Source: Celoporthe dispersa (taxonomy: Eukaryota; Ascomycota; Sordariomycetes; Diaporthales; Cryphonectriaceae). From it: a stretch of 64,000 nt of DNA. This document shows, in pieces, positions 1 to 10,779 of this stretch. Location: assembly GCA_016584495.1 (NCBI GenBank), contig WAID01000001.1:2418001-2482000 (forward strand), in the 5' to 3' direction. The notes below the pieces were generated by a model. It saw only the letters and a program-made list of their open reading frames with translations, made no database searches and was not told the origin of the DNA. Numbering within the stretch: the stretch's first letter is position 1; the number at the start of each line of letters is the position of its first letter. The position numbers and the translations under genes are program-made.

Positions 1-3000
1 AAGAGCCGGAAGCGCAAGGGAGACGACCAAGCATGCTTCTTGGGAACAAGCCTGCGAGAGATCACGACCGTCTTAAGAGAAACAATGCCGCAAACTGGAC
101 AAGACTCGGGGAAGACAGGGGATTCAGAAAGTATTTTACCGCGTGAGATAAGAGACTTTGCCGATTTATTTGACAAATCGAAAGCCTCCTCACTGCCACC
201 GCATCGCGGAGCGCATGATCACCATATTCGACTTAAGACGGATGCGAACGGAAATCACCCTGCGCTGCCATGGGGTCCTCTCTACTCCATGCCCAGAGAT
301 CAGCTGTTAGAACTCCGTCGCCAGGTTACAGACCTGGTGGACAAAGGATGGGTGCGTGCGAGCTCCTCATCAGCAGCAGCACCCGTTCTTTTGGTACGCA
401 AAGCGGATGGAGGCTGGCGTTTCTGCGTGGACTATCGAGCTTTGAACAAAATCACCGAGCAGGATAGGTTTCCCCTACCCTTGGTCAAAGAGACTCTCAG
501 ATCATTATCGAAAGCAAGGTGGTTTACGAAGTTGGATGTACGAGCGGCATTTCACCGGATTCGGATCGCTCCAGGCGAGGAGCATTTGACAGCTTTTCGA
601 ACCCGCTTCGGACTCTTCGAGTGGCTGGTCACACCCTTTGGACTGGCCGGGGCGCCTGCGACATTCCAACGGTACATCAACGGCATTTTTCAGGATGTTC
701 TCGATGAGTACGTAACCGCCTACTTGGACGACTTGTTAGTCTTCTCCTCGGGCTCGAGGCGTGATCATATGAACAAGGTGCGCGAAGTTCTGCGCCGATT
801 GACCGAGGCAGGCCTGAACCTGGACGCAAAGAAATGCGCCTTCGCGGTGACGGAGGTCAAGTACCTAGGTTTCATTGTTGAGGCGGGAGTCGGGGTACGA
901 GCCGACCCCGAAAAGGTCCGAGCAATACGCGAGTGGGAGGCACCTCGGAGAGTACGAGATGTCAGAAGCTTTATCGGGTTCGCCAATTTTTACAGAGACT
1001 TCATTCAAGGGTTCTCAGATATTGCTTCGCCGCTCGTTCGACTCACCCAGAAAGGGGTGCCATTCGTGTGGACAGGAGCGGAGCAGACAGCGTTCGACAA
1101 GCTTAAGAACGCATTCATTACGGCTCCTGTTCTGGCACAATGGGACCCCGATCGGGATACGATTCTAGAAGCGGACTGTTCCGGAGGTGCTCTGGGGGCT
1201 GTCTTTCACAATACTCATCCGATGGAGTTTTGCACCCTGTAGCGTATCACTCAGCACGGTTAACGCCAGCGCAAAGGAATTATACTATTCACGACCGCGA
1301 ACTTCTTGCAGTCATATCATGCCTCAAGGCGTGGTCGTCGGAACTGAGAAGCGTACGCAAACCGTTCACTATATTGACAGATCACAAGGGCTTGGAATAC
1401 TTCACTGAGCCCCGCCTCATATCCGAACGGCAAGCAAGATGGGCCGAGACATTATCCTTGTTTCAGTTTCATCTGAAATATAGGCCGGGCAAGGACGCTG
1501 GCCGCCCGGATGCACTATCACGGCGTGCTCAGGACGAATCGGAAGAGGGCAGGCCGATGTCCGTTATTTTCCAGCCAGTATCCATCTCCATGCTGCGGCC
1601 ATTCGAGCACCGAGCCGAGATTCAGAGTGTTACCCCTTCTAACGGACCTTCCGAGAACACATTGCCGAAGGGCAGTACCTTGTTCGAAGAGTCTCGGTTA
1701 AGCGAGCTATGGGACGCCGGAATGGTGTCGGATCGGGTGTACCAGCTCAGACTGAAAGCGGTACGAGAGGGAGCGAGACTGTTTCCAAAGGAGGCGGGCA
1801 CAAGAGAACAGATTGCAGATTGCACGCTCAACGCCCAAGGAGCTCTCCAATATCGAGGCCGGCTTTGGCTGCCTAAATCAGAGCCCCTTACCACTGCGAT
1901 TCTGCAACGGGTACACGACTCGCCCATGATGGGCCATCCAGGGCGGAACATGACATTCAATGCTCTCAAGCGGGACTACCATTGGGACGGCATGTCACAG
2001 GATGTTCGAGTTTTTGTCAGAAACTGCGATGTCTGCAGGAAAACCCACCCTGCCAGACGTCTACGCCAGGGCCTGCTCCAACCACTCCCTGTGCCGGACC
2101 GTTTTTGGTCGCAAATTTCCGTCGACTTTATGACTGAGCTGCCAGAGCGAGGGGGCGGGCCGCGCTACCTATTGGTCATTACAGATCGACTTTCCAAATA
2201 CGTGCAGTTGGAGGCGATGCATTCAATGGCGGCCGAGGCGTGTGCGAGGCGGTTTCGGGATGTGTGGTGGCGCTTCCACGGATTCCCCAAGTCGATCATA
2301 AGCGATCGCGGCTCGGACTGGGTCGGCGCCTTTTGGTCAACCCTGTGCAAAGCGATCGGGACCGAACAAAAGTTGTCCACAGCTTATCATCCTGAGACGG
2401 ACGGCGGCACGGAGAGAGCCAATCAGGAAGTGCAGAAGTACTTGAGAGCATTCGTATGCTTCTCGCAGATGGATTGGTCGGACCATTTAGCTGCTGGCCA
2501 ATTAGCACTGAACAATCGGGATTCCTCTGTGACAGGTGTCAGCCCGAACCGGTTGCTTAATGGGTACGATGTGGAGTTGGTGCCGAGCCCTACGAATATC
2601 GAGCCTTCACGAACCAGCTCAAAGGGAAGGGCCGCGGCGTTCCTAAGCCACCTTCGTGAAGGTACCGATCTGGCACAAGCAGCTATGGCGTATGTTCAAC
2701 AAGGGCAGGAGGCGGCAGCGAACCAGAGGCGAAGACCAGCGGAACGATTCCAGGTCGGCGACGAGGTGTGGCTGAGTTTGAGAAACATCAAAACAAACCG
2801 TCCTAGTAAGAAGTTGGATTGGCTGTACAACAAATACCGGGTCGTAGCCGTTCCGTCACCGTTGGTGGTGACACTGGATGTCCCTAAAGGCATTCATCCG
2901 AACTTTCATGTGGAATTGGTGGAGAGAGCTAGCACGGATCCACTTCCATCCCAAGTGAAGACCGATACCCGACCGGGACCAGTTCTGACCATATCAGACG

Positions 3001-3416
3001 AGGACTCGTCATCGGACGAGTACGTGGTGGAAGAGATTCTAGCAGCCAAGAATGCGAGAGGACGGGGGCACAACCGCATGGCGCTGGTCAAATGGTCAGG
3101 ATGGGATACGCCCGACTGGCAACCCTTGGAAGCAGTGCAGGATACAGTGGCTCTAGACAGGTTCGAGGCGACCTGGGGTGACATTCGTTACAATGACGGA
3201 CCGGAGTCGAGACGAAAACGCATCGAGAAAGGAAAGCAGATTGACATTGAGTCGGGCGCACCCGACGCGACGGCACCACGCCGACGCAGGGGACGGCCAC
3301 CGAAAACGAAACTAGACACGGGCCTCCCCGAAACTAATACTACACGGGACGACTCGGTCCCAGACGCGACCCAAGAAAACGCCGGGTCAGGGGCGGACCG
3401 CACACCTCTCGCCTAA
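1..3416 (+). pseudogene. Gypsy chromovirus Pol (RT, RNase H, integrase, chromodomain), one frameshift
   Basis: The frame is open from base 1, so the protein is 5'-partial. The reverse transcriptase fingers and palm are followed by the catalytic motif AYLDDLLVFS near 718-750. RNase H follows, with the later motif ending in HDRELLAV. Integrase has an HHCC zinc module (about 1910-2050, HxxxH-like start and CDVC), then the core aspartates in VDF and SDRG and the glutamate in the TERANQE region. A C-terminal chromodomain (about 3020-3180, VVEEIL through WQPLEAV) marks the chromovirus lineage. Near 1203, inside RNase H, the reading frame moves from frame 1 to frame 3 by a one-base loss. This is not a place where gypsy elements use programmed frameshifting, so it is a lesion or a sequencing error. 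The stop codon TAA (3414-3416) overlaps the stop of the antisense gene. Confidence 0.9.
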
Positions 3417-4880
3417 CGGCGAGTTCCGCCCGGGCCTCGGTTCGCGGAAGGCGAACCCGGGGTGCCGTCACCGCCGAAGCGACGGGCCCTGCCCGAACCG
3501 TAGGCATCGAAGTCCTCGTCATCGTCATCATCGGAAGGGGACCGGCGACGGGCGGAGCCCCGGACGGCACTGGGACGGGAGGGGGAACGGGAGCGACGGG
3601 GGGCGGGACGGAACCGGGCCGGGGAGAACCGGAGAAGCCCGGGCCAGTGTCATGGGCCCGGCGCTCCTCGAAACGGGCACGACGACGGGAGGGGCCGGTG
3701 CTGCCGAGGTCCTCGACACGGGACGAGGTCTGGCCGTAGCGGGGGCGGGGGGTGCTCTGAGGCTCGTAATACCGGCCGCTGATGCGGCGGCGGGACGGCT
3801 CCTCATCAAAAGGAGACTCGTACTCGTCGGGGCCGGACACCTGGCGAGGGCCATCAGACCGGGAACGCATCGCAGCACGGGCAAACTCGAACAGGGCGCG
3901 GTCACGCTCCTGGTCCTGGGCGCGACGGGCAAGCTCGTCCTCACGGCGCGTCTGCTCCGCCTGCCGGAACTCGTCCTGGACGGATGCGAGTCAGAAACAA
4001 GTGGGTTTACTGACAAAAAGGGGTACTTACGGCAAGCTGCGCCATGTTGGCATTCATGCCAACAATGCCCTGGCATAAAGCATGGGCAAAGTCGCTGCCG
4101 CTGCGGCCGAGCCGCGGCCACCAGGGAAAAGCTGACGAGCGACCTGGTCGCTGCCGCCCAGAGGAACGAGGGCATTGCCACTGCTGGCAGGGGTGGAGGG
4201 GGCACCGAGGCGGGCGGGACCCGGGGTCGACGCGGGGGGCCAGAACGCGTAGAGGCCGCCGAGGCGATGGCGGGGCGGATGGGGAGAGGCTCCTGGCGAG
4301 CGACGTTGAGGGCGTCACGGAAGTGACGACAGGCGTCGTACCAGGCAGTGGTAAATCTGGCCTTGCGGCCAGGAACGTTACCCTCGCGGGGGCGAGCGGG
4401 GGTGGTGATGTGGTTGCCAAAGTAGGCAAGCTCGTGCAGGATGGCGCCAGCACGGCGCAGAACCTTCGAGCCCGCGAACTCGCGCGAGGCCTACTCGCAG
4501 CGAGTTCGCGAGCTGCGGCACTTGGTGCAGGCCTCACCACGCTCGCGCTCGCAGCAGACGGAGCCGGAGTCCATCAGGCGGTTCCAGCATTGGACGCAGC
4601 AGACCTTGAGTTGGGACGGGGGCTGGGCGTCCTCGTCGGAAGAATCGTCGGTGACCAAAAAGCCACCGACAGCACGGTGTCCCTAGACCGAAACGCGTCA
4701 GTCGAGGCTGCGAACAGGAGACCACTCGCACGCGTAGGGGCGTATATCCACGTACCTTGGGACCACCGTAAGGATCCTTGCCGCCACGGGGGGGTCGCCG
4801 CCAGGGGCACCAGCAGCAGCAACACCGAATTGGCCATTGCGAGGATCGTCCACTGGACACACATGGCGCGTCAGCAGGGT
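3413..4880 (-). pseudogene. Antisense intron-containing gene of the chromovirus, Cys-rich and RS/acidic protein, broken
   Basis: On the minus strand a coherent protein can be followed in pieces. It has a Gly-rich N-terminus near 4850-4770, then an intron with donor GTACGT near 4757 and acceptor TCTAG near 4683. An acidic stretch (DDSSDED) leads into a cysteine module near 4610-4510 with spacing CC-x2-C, CC, C-x2-C and C. A helical region follows (ILHELAYFGNH, WYDACRHFRDAL). A second intron has donor GTAAGT near 4031. After it come a charged helix (DEFRQAEQTRRE), an Arg/Ser/Pro-rich tail and an acidic DDDDDEDFD stretch. The stop TAG (3415-3413) overlaps the pol stop tail-to-tail. Breaks are one in-frame TAG after the Cys module and about four frame shifts, mostly at C or G runs. 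The start is uncertain. Function is unknown; the Cys module suggests zinc binding. Large plus-strand open frames here are its shadows. Confidence 0.6.
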
Positions 4881-5392
4881 GGCTCCAGCGAGCTCTCAGG
4901 ACAGACTACTTACTCTTGCAATTGACAACCGACACGGTCAAAGGTCGGGGCGGAGGGGGAACGGGACGGAGTGCGGACAGACAGACACCAGGGACCGTGA
5001 GGGTGTGGTGATGAGACGAGAGGCTGACCGACTTGGATGCGAACAAACAACACCAGGGACCGTGTGGGTGTGGCGAGAGAGCAGAAAAACCACCGAGTCG
5101 ATGGCGATCACGATGACGGGAGGGACAGAGGAGAGGCCTTGGAAGGAGAGAGATGGGTGCGAGAAGGGGGAGAGATGGGTGCGAGGAGAAGGAAAGGTGG
5201 ATGCGTCGAAGACAAACACAAAATGCTTGTCAGGGCGCGAGGAGAAACCGATGCGGATGTCAGAAAGGGAACAATGGGAGCGCGGAAGACTAGCGTGTGG
5301 GGACCGAGTCGCGGTGGGGAAACGTGCTGATAAGTGTGGGGTTGGCGCGCTGCGAAAACAACACGGGAATAGCAACGCGGGCACTACGCGCC
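4881..5392 (-). promoter_or_regulatory. Probable promoter region of the antisense gene, with direct repeats
   Basis: The plus strand is strongly purine-rich here, so the minus strand is CT-rich, as is common upstream of fungal genes. A 24-base unit occurs twice (4983-5006 and 5048-5071, one mismatch), and a GAGAGATGGGTGCGAG unit occurs twice near 5147-5185. I see no convincing coding frame. The promoter role is an inference from position and composition. Confidence 0.35.
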
Positions 5393-5404
5393 GGGAGGAG
5401 AGGG
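5393..5404 (+). other. Polypurine tract of the chromovirus
   Basis: GGGAGGAGAGGG lies three bases before the 3' LTR. Such a tract primes plus-strand DNA synthesis in LTR retrotransposons, and it fixes both the element's orientation and the LTR start. Confidence 0.75.
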
Positions 5405-5407
5405 CTA

Positions 5408-5636
5408 TGTTATGGGCTCGAGCTCTTGGCTCGAGCGCTCAGGATGCGAAGCGTGACCGAGTCAGTGAGGGATCGGGACAGTCCCACCACCCACGTGACC
5501 AGGGCTCACTACTGCACTATTTAGCTTAGGTAGCAGCTCATCAGCGAGCTGCTACCGAACCTTACATTTAGCATAGCAAATCTTACTACCAATTGGGCAC
5601 CCTTACGAGTTGATCCGTACGGGTCAGACCCTCACA
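5408..5636 (+). repeat. 3' LTR of the chromovirus (229 bp)
   Basis: It begins TGTTATGGG and ends CCCTCACA, so it has the TG...CA ends expected for an LTR with TGT/ACA termini. It lies directly after a polypurine tract, and sequence composition changes abruptly to RIP-mutated DNA at 5637. It holds two inverted repeats: GCTCGAG/CTCGAGC near its start and a perfect 11-bp stem at 5529-5539/5546-5556. The 5' LTR is not in the window, so the boundaries rest on these signals and not on comparison of two LTRs. Confidence 0.75.
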
Positions 5637-8600
5637 TATAGCAATATAAAAAAGAATTTTACACTCTTAGTATTATAAAAGAAAAACTTATCTTATATAA
5701 TTAAAGTATTATAAATATAGAAATTAATTATTTATCTATATTTATCTAAAGCTTTATAATATATATTATCTTTAATATTATAAATATAGTATAATATGCG
5801 CTGATTCTAGAACTTTTTTAGCTTAAAAAGCATAATTTTCGAATCGATTAGATTATTAGCCAAATTTTTTAAGAATAAGCTATATCTAATAAAGATAATC
5901 GCAATTAAAAGCGAAGAGTAGAATTTAATTGCTAAATATAATCCAAAAGAAAAAGCATTTAAATAAACTTATATATATTTTTAAATTAGCAGAGATTAAT
6001 AGTTTATAGAAAAGGATTATAAAATCTTCGGATTCTTAGAAAAAGATTAAAGATAAATTATATCTAATAATAGATAGTAATCAGATACAAAAAAAAGGCA
6101 TATTATAAAGCAATAAATATAGATTTTGGAATTATAAAAAGATTAGTCTTTTGAGAAAAAGAATTAATAGGCTATAATAGATTATAAATATTAATTTAGA
6201 TTGCTTAATAAAGGAAAAGGAATAATTAAAGCTTAATATAATTAATAGCTTATAGGAAAACTGCTTAAAAACTTTCCAAAATAAGAAAAAGAATACTTAA
6301 TAATATCTCTTATTTCTCTAAATAGCAGAAACTAAAGAAAGATTTATATCAATATTCAAAAGAATTCCGAAAGAATATTAAGAATTTATAGAACTATTTT
6401 TAGAAAAGTTCAAAAATAGATTTTCAAAATATAAACTATTCGATTACAAAATCTCTTTAAAAAAGAGATTAAACTAGAATTCAAAGCCAATTTATAGCTT
6501 GAATAAGATAGAATTTAAAATATTTAGAGAATATTTAGATAAGAATCTTAAGCAAGAATATATCAAATTATTATAATTCTTAGTAAAATATCCTATAATA
6601 TTTGTATTTAAGAAGAATAGCAAGCTTAGACTTTATATAGATTATAGATAGCTTAATAATATTATTATTAAGAATCAATATTCTTTACTGCTTATTAAAG
6701 AGTTTAAAGATCGATTATATAATATATAATGATTTATAATACTCAATCTTAAAAAAGGCTATTATTATATATATATTAAAGAAAAAGAAAAAATGGAAAA
6801 TAGCTTTCAGAATTCGCTATAAATATTTTAAATATCAGATTATATTTTTTAAACTAACTAATATATTTATATTTTTCCAAGAAATAATTAATTATATTTT
6901 ATATAAATATCTTAATATCTTCATTATTATATATCTCGATAATATTCTTATCTATTCTAAGAATTATAAAGAATATAGGAAATATATATAAATAATTTTA
7001 CAAATGCTTTAAGATAATAAACTTCTTATAAAACTAATTAAGAATTACTTTTATATTCAAAAAATTGATTACCTCGAATATACTATTAAGCTAAGCTATA
7101 TATAGATGCAAAAAGATAAGATTAAAGCATTATATATTTAGCTAATCCTCAAAATAATAAAAGATATTAGAGTATTTCTCAGATATATAAACTTTTATTG
7201 ATAATTTATTAGCAATTATTCAATAATTGCTAAATTATTAATAAATCTAATAAAGAAAAGCAAAGTATTCTAATAAGATAAGAAAGAATAAAAAGCTTTT
7301 GAAACTATTAAAGCTAAGATTGCAAAAACTTAGTTCTCAAAAAAGCTAATTTAATATAAGAATTTGAGATTATATTTAATATATTAGAATATAAATGCAA
7401 TGCAGAATTAATCTAAAAAAGATAATTAAAGATAATCAAAGCTTATAGCAAACTTTTTAAAGAAATTTAACAAATCTGAATTATAATATAAGATTCTAAA
7501 TAAGGAATTTATAGCAATAATATATATATTCTAGAAATAGCAATATTATTTGATTAGAGCAAAATTGCTAATCAAAGTATTTATAAATTATAAAAATCTT
7601 ATAATATTTATAATAATCAAAGTCTTAAATAAGCAATAAATTCAATAAGTAGAATTTCTTTTCTAATTCAATATTAAGATAATCTATATTCTAGGAAAAG
7701 AAAATATTAGAATAAATGCTTTTAATAGATAATCAGATTTTCGATTAGATATAAATATTAAAAAATAGATATTTCTTAGTATAGATAAAGATAATAATTT
7801 TGTACAAATATAGAAAATTAATACAATATTTAAGATTGTATACTAAGAAAAGAATCCAGAAAATATAATTCTAGCAAAATAAAACGAATATATTAGAGAT
7901 ATATATAATGCACTTATATATAAATATTAGAAAGTTAGAGCAATTTATAAGAGAATTCGAAAGTATTGAGATTTTCTAGAATTCAGAAAAAGGATAGAAG
8001 ATATTCTTAAAATATGCAATAGCTGCAAGAAAAATAAAGCAGAATAATACAAGCTTTATAGACTATTGCAATCTTTATTAATATTTATAACTATTTAGCA
8101 ATCAATTAGCTTGAATTTTATTATTAAGCTACTTTTCTTATAAAAATTCTTAATTAGAATATAGTTTGATAATATTTTAGTAATAGTTTGCAGACTAAAT
8201 AAATATGCTTATTTTCTATTTTATAAAGAAAGCAATATAGCAGAAAAACTTATATATATATTCTTTAGAATAATAATAGCTAATTATAGAATATTATAGA
8301 AATTTATTTTAAATAAAGATAAAAAATTCATATTATATTTCTAGATATTATTTATAAAATAGCTTAAAGCTATATATAAAATATTAATTATATTCTATCT
8401 ATAGATAGATAGATAAATAAAGCAAATCAATTAAATTATAAAATAATATTTTAAATATTATATTAATTAGAAATAGAATAATTAGATTGAACTGCTATTA
8501 TTAGCATAATTTATATATAATAATGCAGATATTAGTATTATAAAGATTTTATTATTCTATATATTTTATGAATATAATCTAATAGCTTATTATAAAATAT

Positions 8601-10358
8601 TACTAGAAGCAAATGCAGAAACTATAGAAAAAAAGGCATATAGATTTAGAAAAATCAGAGAAAGATTATAATTAGAATTTATATTTATCTAAGAATATAT
8701 AATTTAATATGCAAATTCTAAGAGAATTAAGAGACTAATTTTGCAAAAGAGAGATAAAATTTATTTAATTTGCAAAAATATCAAAATTATAAAATCTAAT
8801 AACAAATTAGATTACAAAAAACTAAAACTTTTCAAAATCCTATATAAGATTTTGCTAATTAATTACGAATTTGCAATACTATATTAAAGATTATATTCAG
8901 TTTTCTATATATTACTTCTCAAACTAATATTATCTAGCGCAAAACTCTTATATAATAATAATATTATCCCAAATAAAGAATAATAATAGGAAATAAAAGA
9001 AATCTAAAGCATATGCAAAAAAGAAAAAAAATATTAATATCTTATTAAATAGAAAAGCTATAATAATAGCAAAAGCTTATAGGAAAAACTAGCCAATATT
9101 AATAAAAATTCAATTTAAGAATATTAGCAAAACAATACTTTTATAAATTAAGAAAATTATCTTAATTCGGAATAAGAATTAGAGATAATAAGATTATCTA
9201 AAATTATAAGCTTATAGAAAAACTAGTATTTATATTTCCAGAATTCGTAATATTAAATAACTCAAAATCTATAATAAATTAGTTAATTTTCTTAATTTCC
9301 TATAAAAATAGATCAGAATATCTTTTAAGCAAAAGACTTTTAAGTATTAAAATCTCAATATTCTAATTAGTATTTTCAATAGCTATATATTTAGCTTTAG
9401 CTTTCTTCTGCTCTATATGCTCTAATTCTTCTAAATTATTAATATTATAATAAACTATTTGTATTATCTTCTTATATTATAATTTCTTTTATTTCCGCAA
9501 GCGAAAGATCTTTATATTTAAAATAGTAGCTTTTTTCTTAATTATTTCCAACTCTTTCTTCAGATAGCAATATTTAGTAATAATCTGATTAAACTGCTTA
9601 AAAAAGAGCTTATAATAATTATAATTGGATAGATTCAAATAAATGCAAATACAATAATAAGAAAAGAAAGCATTAATATAATATTTAATACTTAGCTTAT
9701 AATTTTTGCAATAAAAATAAAATATAAGAGAAAGAGAATTGCAAGATATAATAGCAGTAAAGATAAAAGCTTAGTAAGAAAAATAAGATTTTGATATATA
9801 AAAAGTAATAATTTTATATAATATCTTGATTAAAAAAAGTATAATAATATATTGAAAGAATAAGGATTATTTACAAAAGATTATTAAAAATAATAATCGA
9901 TAAAAAGAGATAATATTATAATTTATCCAATATGCAAATTATAAATAAAATAGCTTAATAATAGAGTATAGAAAATTAGTAGAATCTAAATACAAAAGTA
10001 GTAGAAAAAGAAGAATTATATAATCTAAGATTAGGATTATTAATAAATAAAATAAATATCTATTATATCTATTAATAATAAATAGAATAAATATCTATTA
10101 TATCTATCAAACTGAAGAGCTGGATATATAAGGATATACTCAATACTGATAAAGAGATTTAATATATAGCTTTTCAATCGTCAATCTAAGTATTCAATCT
10201 TATATATTGAATAGCCCCAAAGGCAATGAATATTCGTATCGCTTATTAAGGACTTATATAGTTCTGTATTCAAAGACTCAATACTTTCGATCTCTCTCTT
10301 GCTAGTATAAATCCAATTAGTACTTAGGAATCTTCGGATTACTGCAGTGCTCATTACA
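5637..10358 (+). mobile_element. RIP-mutated gypsy chromovirus, copy A (3' portion with 3' LTR)
   Basis: The block is extremely AT-rich and full of stops, yet pol order survives on the plus strand. RT motifs lie near 6590-6660 (FVFKKNSKLRLYIDYR), and the YxDD site at 6932-6958 now reads YLDN, a G-to-A change. RNase H and integrase remnants follow, then a chromodomain remnant near 9037-9130 (KSY, W-to-stop, EKLANI). The same sequence occurs inverted at 55886 to about 60.6 kb (copy B). From about 9.25 to 10.05 kb the minus strand reads as a decayed antisense protein with a LRLRK*KKL-type helix. The 3' end is CATTACA at 10358, matching the end of copy B's LTR. The left end at 5637 is where the younger chromovirus was inserted. 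C-to-T and G-to-A transitions predominate, as expected for RIP. Confidence 0.85.
9250..10050 (-). pseudogene. Decayed antisense gene of RIP copy A
   Basis: Read on the minus strand this stretch gives a long low-stop frame: cysteine-containing segments upstream (CNSLSL, YCKNYKL, YCICIYL), then a charged helix with KKELEIIKKK, LRLRK, stop, KKL and NNLEELEHIEQKKAKAK. The stops are at codons one C-to-T change from Gln, Arg or Trp, which fits RIP. The equivalent frame is present on the plus strand of copy B (about 56.64-56.90 kb). It lies just after the chromodomain remnant and before the 3' LTR, the same place and orientation as the antisense gene of the young chromovirus. Function is unknown. 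Confidence 0.45.
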
Positions 10359-10779
10359 GTAGGATATAGGACGGTCGACGGCCGAGCGACTCTATAGATT
10401 GATCATTTTATATCAAAGGCGCGCCCACCAGGCCCTTCGCTTGTCGCCTATTTTTGCGGGTCGGGGCTAGATCGTAGGAGGCCTGTATCTAGTAGAATTA
10501 GATGCTGTGAGGCAAGTAGACCTAGATGATTGGATATCATTACTTCTGGCCGGTATCACGTGCAGACACTTCGTAATCTTATTTGAAATATTTCAATCCC
10601 ATCAGAGCCTCCGATGACGAGGCTACTTCAGCTGAAATCTGTTTTTCAAGAGTCAGAATTTGCTTCACCAGCAGCCACCAACAAAGCATTTCAGGTCTCG
10701 ATCCACTTCATCCACATAACGGAGCCAAGATTTAATAGGTCTCTGATCAGTACCCGGAAGCTGAGCCAGAGCTCCAACT
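10359..10779. other. Intergenic between copy A and HET gene
   Basis: Composition returns to normal within about 30 bases of the LTR end. I see no gene, RNA or clear repeat here. It presumably contains the original promoter of the HET gene. Confidence 0.4.

Larger units (their letters stand above)
1..5636 (+). mobile_element. Ty3/gypsy chromovirus, 3' part, with extra antisense gene
   Basis: This LTR retrotransposon lacks its 5' part because the window starts inside pol. In order it shows reverse transcriptase, RNase H, integrase and chromodomain (1-3416), a convergent antisense gene (about 3413-4880), a CT-rich region on the minus strand that suits a promoter for that gene, a polypurine tract (5393-5404) and a 3' LTR (5408-5636). 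Base composition is GC-normal, unlike the AT-rich sequence that starts at 5637. That sequence is the body of a RIP-mutated element (copy A), so this element was inserted into copy A. The 5' LTR, gag and target-site duplication lie outside the window. The pol frame has one break, so this copy is probably not autonomous unless the break is an assembly error. Confidence 0.9.

Noticed and set aside
3652..4925. Two large plus-strand open frames (224 and 293 residues), Gly/Arg-rich
   Set aside because: They lie opposite the antisense gene, have low-complexity composition, no introns or motifs, and arise from its GC-rich codon bias.
5637..10358. Considered a mitochondrial insertion because of extreme AT content
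   Set aside because: The frame carries gypsy RT, RNase H, integrase and chromodomain remnants and an inverted second copy, and the changes are C-to-T and G-to-A, so RIP of a retrotransposon explains it.
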